Program-made: the position numbers and the translations under genes
In this document: positions 10,201 through 20,639 of the stretch, piece after piece
Layout: each line of letters opens with the position of its first letter
Numbering within the stretch: the first letter of the stretch is position 1
Notes under the pieces: generated by a model
The model's input: the letters and a program-made list of their open reading frames with translations, nothing else
What the model was told of the DNA's origin: nothing
Databases searched by the model: none
Source of the DNA: Malaya genurostris
Lineage: Eukaryota; Arthropoda; Insecta; Diptera; Culicidae
Length of the DNA stretch: 64,000 nucleotides
Assembly: GCF_030247185.1 (NCBI RefSeq)
Contig: NC_080571.1
Location: 347,417,879-347,481,878 of the forward strand
Direction: 5' to 3'

Positions 10201-11846
10201 GTTTTAACCACGCAGAAGGCGCTCTCTCCGTCGCTGCTGGTTGATGGTTTAACTCTCGCGATGGCAGTCTGGTCGCCTTGAAGGCCAGCAAGCGAATGAA
10301 AGTTGCTACCTGAGCGTTTGAGGTTTTAACCACGCAAAAGGTGCTCTCTCCGTCGCTGCTGGTTGATGGTTTAACTCTCGCGATGGCAGTCTGGTCGCCT
10401 TGAAGGCCAGCAAGCGAATGAAAGTTGCTACCTGAGCGTTTGAGGTTTTAACCACGCAGAAGGCGCTCTCTCCGTCGCTGCTGGTTGATGGTTTAACTCT
10501 CGCGATGGCAGTCTGGTCGCCTTAAAGGCCAGCAAGCGAATGAAAATTGCTACCTGAGCGTTTGAGGTTTTAACCACGCAGAAGGCGCTCTCTCCGTCGC
10601 TGCTGGTTGATGGTTTAACTCTCGCGATGGCAGTCTGGTCGCCTTGAAGGCCAGCAAGCGAATGAAAGTTGCTACCTGAGCGTTTGAGGTTTTAACCACG
10701 CAAAAGGTGCTCTCTCCGTCGCTGCTGGTTGATGGTTTAACTCTCGCGATGGCAGTCTGGTCGCCTTGAAGGCCAGCAAGCGAATGAAAGTTGCTACCTG
10801 AGCGTTTGAGGTTTTAACCACGCAAAAGGTGCTCTCTCCGTCGCTGCTGGTTGATGGTTTAACTCTCGCGATGGCAGTCTGGTCGCCTTGAAGGCCAGCA
10901 AGCGAATGAAAGTTGCTACCTGAGCGTTTGAGGTTTTAACCACGCAGAAGGCGCTCTCTCCGTCGCTGCTGGTTGATGGTTTAACTCTCGCGATGGCAGT
11001 CTGGTCGCCTTGAAGGCCAGCAAGCGAATGAAAGTTGCTACCTGAGCGTTTGAGGTTTTAACCACGCAAAAGGTGCTCTCTCCGTCGCTGCTGGTTGATG
11101 GTTTAACTCTCGCGATGGCAGTCTGGTCGCCTTGAAGGCCAGCAAGCGAATGAAAGTTGCTACCTGAGCGTTTGAGGTTTTAACCACGCAGAAGGCGCTC
11201 TCTCCGTCGCTGCTGGTTGATGGTTTAACTCTCGCGATGGCAGTCTGGTCGCCTTGAAGGCCAGCAAGCGAATGAAAGTTGCTACCTGAGCGTTTGAGGT
11301 TTTAACCACGCAAAAGGTGCTCTCTCCGTCGCTGCTGGTTGATGGTTTAACTCTCGCGATGGCAGTCTGGTCGCCTCGAAGGCCAGCAAGCGAATGAAAG
11401 TTGCTACCTGAGCGTTTGAGGTTTTAACCACGCAGAAGGCGCTCTCTCCGTCGCTGCTGGTTGATGGTTTAACTCTCGCGATGGCAGTCTGGTCGCCTTG
11501 AAGGCCAGCAAGCGAATGAAAGTTGCTACCTGAGCGTTTGAGGTTTTAACCACGCAGAAGGCGCTCTCTCCGTCGCTGCTGGTTGATGGTTTAACTCTCG
11601 CGATGGCAGTCTGGTCGCCTTAAAGGCCAGCAAGCGAATGAAAATTGCTACCTGAGCGTTTGAGGTTTTAACCACGCAGAAGGCGCTCTCTCCGTCGCTG
11701 CTGGTTGATGGTTTAACTCTCGCGATGGCAGTCTGGTCGCCTTAAAGGCCAGCAAGCGAATGAAAGTTGCTACCTGAGCGTTTGAGGTTTTAACCACGCA
11801 GAAGGCGCTCTCTCCGTCGCTGCTGGTTGATGGTTTAACTCCCACG
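7297..11846. repeat. 122-bp satellite array, about 37 units
   Basis: The 4.55-kb array is made of head-to-tail 122-bp units; landmarks such as CGCGATGGCAGTCTGG recur at 7451, 7573, 7695 and onward. Units differ only at a few diagnostic sites: AAAAGGTG or AGAAGGCG at the joint, TGGTCGCC or TGCTCGCC, and TTGAAGG or TTAAAGG. Variants recur in ordered patterns, so higher-order repeats exist. Both edge units carry CTCCCACGA where internal units have CTCTCGCGA. As 122 is not a multiple of three, no long frame exists. There are no spacers, so it is not CRISPR. A core promoter at the right edge reads leftward into the array. Confidence 0.95.
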
Positions 11847-11860
11847 ACGTCTGCTCCCAT
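11648..11860 (-). ncRNA. Predicted start of a satellite transcript (70-codon leader frame)
   Basis: A transcript starting at the predicted site 11879 would enter the array within about 35 nt. It would contain an early ATG (11860-11858) and a 70-codon frame beginning MGADVVGVKPSTSS that stops two units in. The frame consists mostly of satellite sequence and has no known domain, so I regard the RNA as probably non-coding. The true 3' end is unknown and transcription may cross the whole array. This is inferred from promoter motifs only, with no direct evidence of RNA. Confidence 0.35.
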
Positions 11861-11910
11861 CGAACGCACGAAAAGAAATGATCGATTTTCACCACGGTTC
11901 CCCTTTTATA
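11848..11910 (-). promoter_or_regulatory. TATA-Inr-DPE core promoter reading into the satellite
   Basis: On the minus strand a strong TATA box TATAAAAGGGG (11910-11900) is followed by TCATTT (11881-11876), an exact match to the insect initiator TCAKTY with +1 at 11879. The TATA start is thus at -31. AGACG at 11852-11848 occupies +28 to +32 and fits the downstream promoter element RGWYV. Three elements at canonical spacing are unlikely by chance. Transcription would run leftward through the 122-bp units. Confidence 0.7.
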
Positions 11911-12902
11911 CGCATTCAGTTGAAGATATGTGCCTGACTACCTCAAAATCGTCGTCCTTGCGCGAAAAACCCAAGCGAAAGCAAAGAGTTTTCCGCATTA
12001 TTTTGACATTTTGAGAAAACTTAATTTTTGAGTTGTTTGTGGTTATCTCACACTGTTCAAAATATTATCCCAAATTCCTGATCATATTTTTGATGAAATG
12101 GTGAAAGAATTATGTTGCTACCATTAATACAAGTCGAGATATTCACGATTAAGTTCTGCCCATTCTTCCATATGGCTAATTTTGAGAAGGCACCCCATAG
12201 TAAAGTAAGTCGTATTCACGACAAAAACCTCAAAACTAAATAAAAAACTACAAGGATAAGCCTCATGGGGCTGTTCGAGCTATTGTTGTGGAACAAGGCA
12301 ACCAAAATTTCTAATCATCGGCATTTTCAATTAATCGTCACACTTTTGAACCCACAAATGCACGAGAGTCTGCTTAGTCTTTATTATGAACCAACACCGA
12401 ACACGCGAACCCAAAATATAGACTATATTTGTCATGATTTGTATTTGTTTTTTAGCCGACGAAATTACATCAAATTCCCAAATGTATGCAATTATATGTT
12501 CATACAAGCTTGCGATACTGATATCGATATTTAAGCTTCTTTTCGCCAAGCTTGTGTTCAAATTTTGTATGCAAGTAGTTATTTTTATAGCGTTACTCTA
12601 CCATCCATTACTACCATTCTGCGATTTCGGTTGAAGCGATAAACTTTTTCTCATTATCAATCGAGTTCATCTCATATAAATACGAAATTAATCTTATGCA
12701 CTCAAAATTTACCCTGGGGTAGTTGTCAATTTCTCAGGCGAAACGACATAAGGGATTTCATCCAATCTTTCATGACACAAGATCAGGGCATAGCAATCAA
12801 AGCTTCAAATCGTTTTATGGCACTTTTTGTCTTGCTGTCTAGCAACAACCTACCTCTAGCAAGCTACGTGTAGGACTGAAACGTTAGCTATAATTTTGCT
12901 TA
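11911..12902. other. Promoter-proximal flank and AT-rich sequence, no gene
   Basis: 11990-12210 belongs to a dispersed repeat also seen in part at 43110-43165 and 57830-57970 (for example CTTCCATATGGCTAATTTTGAG). Overlapping open frames at 12265-12634 lie on both strands and lack any recognisable domain. Nothing else is supported. Confidence 0.4.
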
Positions 12903-12904
12903 TA

Positions 12905-13829
12905 AAGGGTGATTTTTTAAGAGCTTGAGAACTTTTTTAAACAATAAAACGCATAAAATTTGCAAAATCTCATCGGTTCTTTATTTTAAACGTTAGATTG
13001 GTACATGACATTTACTTTTTGAAGATAATTTCATTTAAATGTTGACCGCGGCTGCGTCTTAGGTGGTCCATTCGGAAAATCCGCTTTTTTATCGACAAAT
13101 TTTGTTCAGCGATGAGGCTCATTTCTGGTTGAATGGCTACGTAAATAAGCAAAATTGCCGCATTTGGAGTGAAGAGCAACCAGAAGCCGTTCAAGAACTG
13201 CCCATGCATCCCGAAAAATGCACTGTTTGGTGTGGTTTGTACGCTGGTGGAATCATTGGACCGTATTTTTTCAAAGATGCTGTTGGACGCAACGTTACAG
13301 TGAATGGCGATCGCTATCGTTCGATGCTAACAAACTTTTTGTTGCCAAAAATGGAAGAACTGAACTTGGTTGACATGTGGTTTCAACAAGATGGCGCTAC
13401 ATGCCACACAGCTCGCGATTCTATGGCCATTTTGAGGGAAAACTTCGGAGAACAATTCATCTCAAGAAATGGACCGGTAAGTTGGCCACCAAGATCATGC
13501 GATTTGACGCCTTTAGACTATTTTTTGTGGGGCTACGTCAAGTCTAAAGTCTACAGAAATAAGCCAGTAACTATTCCAGCTTTGGAAGACAACATTTCCG
13601 AAGAAATTCGGGCTATTCCGGCCGAAATGCTCGAAAAAGTTGCCCAAAATTGGACTTTCCGAATGGACCACCTAAGACGCAGCCGCGGTCAACATTTAAA
13701 TGAAATTATCTTCAAAAAGTAAATGTCATGTACCAATCTAACGTTTAAAATAAAGAACCGATGAGATTTTGCAAATTTTATCCGTTTTATTGTTTAAAAA
13801 AGTTCTCAAGCTCTTAAAAAATCACCCTT
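12905..13829 (+). mobile_element. Fold-back Tc1/mariner derivative with 174-bp inverted arms
   Basis: The 925-bp element is flanked by TA (12903-12904, 13830-13831) and starts AAGGGTGATTTTTTAAGAGC. Its first 174 bp are an inverted copy of its last 174 bp with a single mismatch (ACGCAT versus ACGGAT). The arms include the transposase C-terminal coding end as well as the terminal repeat. The 5' half of the original gene has therefore been replaced by an inverted duplicate of the 3' end. Near-identity of the arms implies a recent event or ongoing homogenisation. Confidence 0.9.
13063..13722 (+). pseudogene. Tc1/mariner transposase, N-terminally deleted
   Basis: This is an uninterrupted frame carrying the C-terminal catalytic part of a transposase. 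It has the first aspartate in FSDEAHFWLNGYVNKQNCRIW, the second in WFQQDGATCHTA and the third in PPRSCDLTPLDYFLWG. About 36 residues separate the second and third. It ends RRSRGQHLNEIIFKK. The N-terminal DNA-binding helix-turn-helix domain is missing, replaced by the inverted left arm whose first codons are read-through of that arm. The frame is open but the protein would not bind the ends, so the copy is non-autonomous. Relatives are commonly labelled Tc3-like or DD37D in insects; I am unsure of the exact clade. Confidence 0.8.
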
Positions 13830-13855
13830 TATTTATAGCTTCGCGTGCTTCCAAC

Positions 13856-14200
13856 CAGTGATGTCACTTTTCGTTGAAGTCAAATCCGTAGATTTGGTTC
13901 CAAGTGTACTTATACTAGTACATTTACATAAACTCAACAGCTTTAAGCTCTAATCCACAAAGGCAGGCTTCCAGTAATGACAGATCCATGACTAATAGAT
14001 GCATGATTACAATTTTAATTGGACAAGCAAAAAAAAATATGCAGACGATGTAACAATATTTAATTATTTTCCTTTTATACCAGAGATATTACTGGTAAAA
14101 TAATGCTAAGTCCGTAGATTTCATATGATTAATCCGTAGATCCGTAGAAAAGACAGAAATCCGTTGATCTACGGATAAATCCGTAGGGTTGACATCACTG
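13856..14200. mobile_element. hAT-type MITE
   Basis: The 345-bp element has inverted ends CAGTGATGTCA / TGACATCACTG and a perfect 8-bp target duplication CTTCCAAC (13848-13855 and 14201-14208), as expected for hAT transposition. The interior repeats the phrase ATCCGTAGA(T/A) at least six times. No coding sequence is present. Confidence 0.85.
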
Positions 14201-14208
14201 CTTCCAAC

Positions 14209-14683
14209 AGCTTCGCTTTTGCATCGATTGACCAATCAGAGCGCTGCTTTCCCTTTGATATATCGCTTACTCCTTCAAAACCGTCGACTATGGCAGGGAA
14301 ATCCGGTATGCCGGAGATTTTTTGCATGCAAAATAAGACAGTGCTAGCTATTAATCAACATTTCAATGATATACTATTAAAAATACATGGCTATGAACAT
14401 TCAAATCAATACGTAGAAATATTTCAAATGGTTACATGATATTAATAATTGATACAAAATTGACTGAGCTGTAATTGTTCAAAACCTGACCACATTTCTA
14501 CATGTATTTTTCTTGAGTTTCTAGTTTCTGCACCCCTATATAGAAAACAAAAATGTGTTCCACATTAAAAAATAAAATACATCCTCCATTTACGTAATAA
14601 TCGGGACTACGTAAATCGAATTATGACGTAAAAAAAGTTTTCCTTATGTAAATTTATTATTAGATATGTATAATATATGGATA
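14209..14683. other. AT-rich non-coding sequence
   Basis: No gene or clear element is seen. 14580-14650 has several TACGTAA motifs related to the CGTAAAAA family at 16930-17097. Confidence 0.35.
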
Positions 14684-15977
14684 ACAGTTCGGCTGAAAAG
14701 TTCGTATCGTTTAATAGAAACACACATTTTTTTCCCAAAATTCGTTTTTATTATTCAACATAATTGCCACCAGAGGCGATACAACGATTATAGCGATCTT
14801 CCAACTTTTCGATACCATTTTTGTAGTACGATTTGTCCTTTGCCTCAAAATAGGCCTCAGTTTCAGCGATTACCTCTTCATTGCTTCTAAATTTTTTACC
14901 AGCGAGCATTCTCTTGAGGTCTGAGAACAGGAACAAGTCACTGGGGGCCAAATCTGGAGAATACGGTGGATGAGGGAGCAATTCGAAGCCCAATTCGTTC
15001 AATTTCAGCATGATTTTCATCGACTTGTGACACGGTGCATTGTCTTGATGAAACAAAACTTTTTTCTTCTTCAAATGAGGCCGTTTTTTTGAAATTTCGT
15101 CCTTCAAACGCTCTAATAACGCTATATAATAGTCACTGTTGATGGTTTTTCCCTTTTTCAAAGGTAGTCGATGAAAATTATACCATGGGAATCCCAAAAT
15201 ACAGACGCCATAACCTTACCGGCCGATTGTTGAGTCTTTCCACGCTTTGGGTTCGGTTCATCGCGTGCAGTCCACTCAGCTGACTGTCGATTGGACTCCG
15301 GAGTGAAGTGATGGAGCCATGTTTCGTCCATTGTTATATATCGACGAAAAAAGTCGGTTTTATTTCGATATAACAGCTCCAAACACTGCTCAGAATCATC
15401 AATTCGTTGTTGTTTTTGATCGATTGTGAGCTCACGCGGCACCCATTTTGTACAAAGCTTTCTCAATTCCAAATATTCGTGAATAATATGTCCAACACGT
15501 TCCTTTGATATCTTTAGGGTGTCAGCTATCTCGATCAACTTCACTTTACGGTCATTGAAAATCATTTTGTGGATTTTTTCACGTTTTCATCGGTAACAGC
15601 CTCTTTTGGACGTCCACTGCGTTTATCGTCTTCGGTGCTCATATGACCAGTACGAAATTTTGCAAACCACTTACGAATTGTTGCTTCGCCCGGTGCAGAG
15701 TCTGGATAACAATCATCAAACCATTTTTTGATATCGGCGGCACTTTTTTTCATCAAAAAGTAGTGTTTCATCAATACACGAAATTCCTTTTTTTTCCATT
15801 TTTTCACAATAACAAAAGTAGCTTCACTCAAAATGCAATATCTCACAAACTAATAATCAGACAGCTGTTAAATTTATACACGTATCTTTTGAAGGTTGGT
15901 ACTAACTGAAAATGGTATCGATTTAATTCTAGTGGCGCCCTCTCATAGAAACGATACGAACTTTTCAGCCGATCTGT
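14684..15977 (-). mobile_element. Himar-like mariner element (irritans group)
   Basis: The 1,294-bp element, a typical mariner length, has inverted ends ACAG(T/A)TCGGCTGAAAAGTT of about 28 bp and TA on both sides (14682-14683, 15978-15979). The transposase reads on the minus strand. Terminal and internal sequences are well preserved, so the copy is fairly young although its gene is broken. Confidence 0.92.
14751..15810 (-). pseudogene. Himar-like mariner transposase, two frameshifts
   Basis: The protein is recognisable over its whole length, about 345 residues, in three frames. The N-terminal frame (KEFRVLMKHYF to TDENVKK) is left by a one-base deletion in an A run near 15575. The middle frame (SKERVGHIIHEY, then first catalytic aspartate in ITMDETWLHHF, to FWDSHGIIFIDYL) is left by a second indel near 15175. 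The C-terminal frame carries HQDNAPCH and HPPYSPDLAPSD, giving the DD34D triad, and ends SGGNYVE. All catalytic residues remain. It could in principle cross-mobilise nothing as it stands, but its ends could be substrates for an intact relative. Confidence 0.9.
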
Positions 15978-17245
15978 TAGTTATGGAACGAAAATTATGA
16001 GTATTTACAGGAAAAGGATGTTCTAAGCAGCATCAATTTCCAAGGTGGCGACATCCGGTTTATTGATATTCCTTGAAAACCCTTACAATATGGGTATTTT
16101 TTGAACGGGTTTGATGAGTAGATTTCGCAAAAATATGTTTGAGGTGGTTCTCAATTTCAAGATGGTGTTTCTCGAAACCCGTAGAAAAACGGAACGGGTT
16201 TAAAGAACAGTTCTTAGTAAACGTTGTTTTAGTAATTATGACTTACTGTCGAATACTTAATAATAATATAATCGGAATGGATTTTACGAGTGAATATTAG
16301 GAAGAAAGTTGTTTCAAATAAACTTCAGGAACTTTATTTCAAATTCTTCATAATATTAGCTTGACACTTACAATCGAATTGTCAAATAAATACATAAATT
16401 GATGAAAATGCTTCGATGTAAATAGTTTCACTTTCATTCTTTGGTAAAAGAAATGTTAATGTTTAATTTTCAGTTTTGTAGTAAATATGATTCATTTGAA
16501 TAGATTCAAGTTTTGAACTGCTGTTAAAATTGTTATTTTCGTTTTCGTTGACTGATTTCAATCCCTGAACTGTTGATTAGTTTCCCCATAATTTCATTCC
16601 GGTAAATCACAAAAAACTAATGAGTCAAACAATTAGATTTTAATATGATTTTGGTGACTTTTTAACAGACCTAGATTAGCAACTAACAGTTCCTCTTCAT
16701 ATCGTTACATTCAAACATCGTTTTCCGACATGTACTCATCAAACCCGATCCAAAAATACCCATATTGTAAGGGTTTTCAAGGAATATCAATAAACCGGAA
16801 GTCGCCATCTTGAACTTCAGAACTGCCTCAAACATCGTTTTTCGACTTCTACTCATCAATCCCGTTCCGAGAATACCAATATTGTAGTAATTTCCATGGA
16901 ATATAAATGAGCCGGAAACGATTTTCATTGTATGCAAAAACCTCTTTTTACGAAGTAGGTTCGTAAAAAAAAGTTTACGTTATTTGGAATTTTCAACGTA
17001 AAAAAAGATTACGTTATTTGGGATTTTAGTCGTAAAAAGAGTTACGTAAAAAGAGGTAACGTAACAAACGTTTACGTAAACGGAGGTTTGGGTGTATCTT
17101 AGAAATGCATGAAACGTCCAGATCTGGTGTAATCTCAAAAAAAATGGTTTATTTTGTAAAAATCGATTTTTGGACTCGAAATCTGGTGTAATCCGAACAG
17201 TTTATTTCTTAAATCGAAAATTTTCTAAGTGCCGAAGAGTTGACT
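15978..17245. repeat. Inverted dispersed repeat family with CGTAAAAA-rich end
   Basis: 16040-16170 (forward) and 16720-16930 (reverse) are inverted copies of a repeat with the phrase CCGGTTTATTGATATTCC; further copies are at 6500-6550 and, twice in tandem, at 20835-21065. 16930-17097 is packed with TTACGTAAAAAGAG motifs and ends GGTTTGGGTGTAT, the complement of ACACCCAAACC near 6450. The structure suggests a non-autonomous DNA element of about 1 kb, but I could not fix its ends. No gene is present. Confidence 0.5.
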
Positions 17246-17263
17246 TAAGGGGTTACACCACTG

Positions 17264-17924
17264 AAGAATAAAAAAGAAGGACTTTTTTGTGGATTTATTT
17301 TGGGATCCAAAAAAATGGAGTAATCCGAATTTTGTATAAAGCACTTTTTAATATGTATATTTAAGTACAATAAAATGATCAGTTTTAAAGCTTGAAAAAT
17401 AAATTGGCGGCTTGGCGGCATTTCCGCGAAAGTGCTGCATTTTTGACGGCCAGAAACATAAGTCAAGTAAATCTTGACCAATAGATTCAAAAATTTTACA
17501 GAATATTCTCGATAGTTATCTCCACAGAGGTAAGTAGGGATTTTTGGAAATTGTGAATATTTTTTATGAACAATTTTGTGATGAAAAAATGAGGTTTTAT
17601 TTTCAAAGGGCTGCCATTTTACAGAAAATTAATTAATTAAAAAAAACCCTACGTAACACTGTGGAGATAACTATCGAGAATATTCTGTAAAATTTTTGAA
17701 TCTATTGGTCAAGATTTACTTGACTTATGTTTCTGGCCGTCAAAAATGCAGCACTTTCGCGGAAATGCCGCCAACCCGCCATTTTATTTTTCAAGCTTTA
17801 AAACTGATCATTTTATTGTACTTAAATATACATATTAAAAAGTGCTTTATACAAAATTCGGGTCACTCCATTTTTTGGATCAAAAAATAATTCCCCAAAA
17901 AAGTCCTTCTTTTTTTTTTTTTGC
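17264..17924. mobile_element. Palindromic MITE with 264-bp arms
   Basis: The left arm 17264-17527 and the right arm 17659-17924 are inverted copies differing at a few sites. Accordingly the same chance peptide (MNLLVKIYLTYVSGRQ...) can be read from both strands. A 131-bp centre separates them. It is inserted in the left arm of the larger fold-back element. Transcription would yield a long hairpin RNA. Confidence 0.8.
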
Positions 17925-18525
17925 TACAGTGCACAATGGTTCAAAAGCAGATATTCACGCTCTTAATTGATAACTGATAGGAACGTGGTTTTTGAGGTAC
18001 AATATCTTCAGCAAAGTTGTTCAGAATGATAGACGCCATCTTTTGGCAAATTTGATTTATGGGATTAATCCTCCTAAAAGTGAGATAAAAATATTATTTT
18101 AGTTCAGAGCCAAAATAGGGACTAAGTTACAAAATTTCAACTTGTCTATCATCAAAAGGCGCAGAAAGGTCCAGATGAGACTACTTACATATTAAACTAC
18201 TTGACAAGAGCTTTCATACCGTGGTTGAATTTCTCGTCTGCGATCGTCTGCAGGCGAAATATGTTCTTTTCAAATATCCTTGTCCTTGACATTTGCAATG
18301 ATAAGGTGCACTTCATGTCATATCAGATTTCAGTATATATTCATTACTATGGTACTTGGCACAAAATATGATTTTTTTGCACATCGAAGTCTATAGTATG
18401 TTTGAGAAAGTTGTGTAGTTTTTAATGATGAAAAACTTTGTAGAACATGAAAAACTCATATAAATTGATATTATATGTGTTTTCATACAAAAACTGGTTT
18501 TAGGACACCCTTTCCAGAAAATACA

Positions 18526-20317
18526 TCTATATATATATATATATAAATGCAGAGATCATTCTTTGTAATCGCATCACGTAAGAACGGATGGACGGATGGA
18601 GATGCTTTTTTTTTGTTTGATCAGTTTTAACCCCCACCGGGTTCGTACATCAAAAAAATTAGGAAAACTTACCGGAAAAGTGGGAAAAACCAATAAAGTT
18701 ATTTTGTATGGACAATGGAATTTTCCACTGAAAAAGTCACCAATGATTGCTAGATCATTGATAGGTGTTTGACGCATAACGAGTTGCATAAGTGTTGGGC
18801 CGCCGAAGAAAAGAATACTAGATCGCAGAAAAAATCGTTTGGCGCGCTACGAGTTATTTGTCATTTCGAGCCACGTGCTCAATTGGATATCAAAATTATT
18901 GCTTATCAGATGACTCAATGATAGATGCATACGACTGTTCTAGAAAACTACTCTAGGCAGGAGAAAAACTTCTGACATTATTTACCAGTTGATGAATTGT
19001 GTTCAATGGAGTCATAAAGAAATTAGAAAAATTTTGAATGAATCAATGAAAAGATTGTGATATAGAAGCACTGAGGTAAAACTACGAGATTTTCCTTGCC
19101 TTTTGCTTTCTAATGATTTAGATTAGACTAAGCGCCCACAATAAGTGGCAATTAGATATCAATGAATAGCTTTCTTCACGTTTCGCCTTCGGCTCATCAG
19201 TGCTTAAAGCAGTTTAAATTGAACTGCCATCTCCGCCTAACAGTTCAATTTGCAAACGGTGCAATATAAAAAAGTCGTTACATAAATAGTGTAAACTTTG
19301 CGTCTGCTTAGCGGTTCAAATTGAACTGTTAGGCGGAGATGGCAGTTCAATTTGAACTAAAATAAAATATGTGGTTTTCTGCTAAAATAAAATATGTGAT
19401 TTTCTGCACAAACCCAAAAAACCCCTGAATATCAATGATTAGTTGATAATTGATTATAGTTCCAGAAGATTACTATAATGGATTGAGACTGTTATATTTA
19501 TATTTCATATTATGTGAAGAATTTTTCAAATTGGTAAGATCGATATCAAATTAAAATTCAAGCATTGTTTCTCCAAGCAAAAAAAAAGCTCAAAAGTACA
19601 TGAAAAATATCCACTTTATTAAAGTTCTAAAGTACGCATGGCACATTTTAGCAACTTGAACATACAGAATAAGTACTGAGAAAACTTTTTTTCGCTGCCT
19701 AAAAGCTGTACAAGGAACTGCTTCAAAGTTTGTTCTGTTGCTTCGGGTGAACATTCAAATGTGAGTGATTCCATGAAAACGGACTGTTCAGAATGCTTTG
19801 TATACTGCTTAAGACTAATCTTTTTACGAACTTTTGGTTACTTGGGCTAACTACAAATTGTAAGTTAATCCTACTCTACCGAATGAACAACTCTAGAAGA
19901 GAAACTCTTCAAAATTGTGTTATGATTATCAACACAACATTATGGTTAGTGAGCTTTTTTATCGTTTACCTGAAGTAAGAGTCACATCTGGAATGGAAAA
20001 CGTGGCATCGTATATCCATTATGTCGAAGCCACTAGAGAAGGATCTCGGATTCAAAGGATGAGAGTCGGTGAGTCTGTTCATTTGTTCTATTTTTACTTA
20101 ACAGAAGTTTTTCACATTTTCACATTGATTTTTGTTGATGTTTCTTTTTTTTTGGTCTATAGAGAATGTGTGTGGAAATCCATTGATTGAAGGTTCATTA
20201 TTCAGAAAAATATTGGAGCGAAACGTGAACCACTTAGTCTTTTGACAGTTCTGCTCTCCGGAAACATAAATTAGAACAAATATTTTTAGGCGAGACGAAG
20301 TTCGACGGGTCAGCTAG
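18526..20317 (+). mobile_element. Non-autonomous Helitron
   Basis: The start TCTATATATATATATA follows an A (18525) and the end GTTCGACGGGTCAGCTAG (ending 20317) precedes a T, matching Helitron rules: 5' TC, 3' CTAG, insertion between A and T, no target duplication. Near the 5' end a block (18540-18720) is shared with 34425-34690 (reverse) and in part 21225-21420. The 1,792 bp encode no Rep/helicase. 19200-19350 contains an internal inverted pair around CTCCGCCTAACAGTTCAATTT. Confidence 0.75.
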
Positions 20318-20639
20318 TTATATCATGAATTACACTCAAGTTACGGGAATAGTACCTTCAGCAAATTTGTTTGAAATAACTTTCTGAACAACTTTGTCGA
20401 AGTAACTTAGCCCCTATGTTGGCTCTGAACTAAAATAATATTTTTATCTCACTTTTAGGGGGGTTAATCACATAAATCAAATTTGCCAAAAGATGGCGTC
20501 TCTCATTCTGAACAACTTTGCTGAAAATACTGTACCTCAAAAACCACGTTCCTATGAGTTATTAATTAAGAGCGTGAAATTGCGCTTTTGAACCACTGTG
20601 CAGTGGTGTAACCCTTTAAATTTTTTTTTGTGATAACAC

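Larger units (their letters stand above)
17246..20617. mobile_element. Long inverted-repeat (fold-back) element, carries two insertions
   Basis: The ends GGGGTTACACCACTG (17249-17263) and CAGTGGTGTAACCC (20601-20613) are inverted. The subterminal arms, about 210 bp at 17927-18137 and 20395-20600, pair closely (for example ACGTGGTTTTTGAGGTAC, and AAATTTGCCAAAAGATGGCG with its complement). The left arm is split by the palindrome at 17264-17924. The centre holds the Helitron at 18526-20317. Without these, the element would be under 1 kb. No transposase is encoded. Confidence 0.75.

Noticed and set aside
7297..11846. CRISPR-like regular repeats
   Set aside because: Units are directly joined without unique spacers, are 122 bp long, and the DNA is eukaryotic; it is a tandem satellite.
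12265..12634. Overlapping small genes on both strands
   Set aside because: No domains, extreme AT content and full overlap of opposite frames indicate chance.
14751..15846. Intact, active mariner transposase
   Set aside because: Two frameshifts, a lost A near 15575 and an indel near 15175, break the gene although all motifs remain.
17245..17890. Two protein-coding genes with the same N-terminus on opposite strands
   Set aside because: The shared peptide is read from the two arms of a palindromic MITE.
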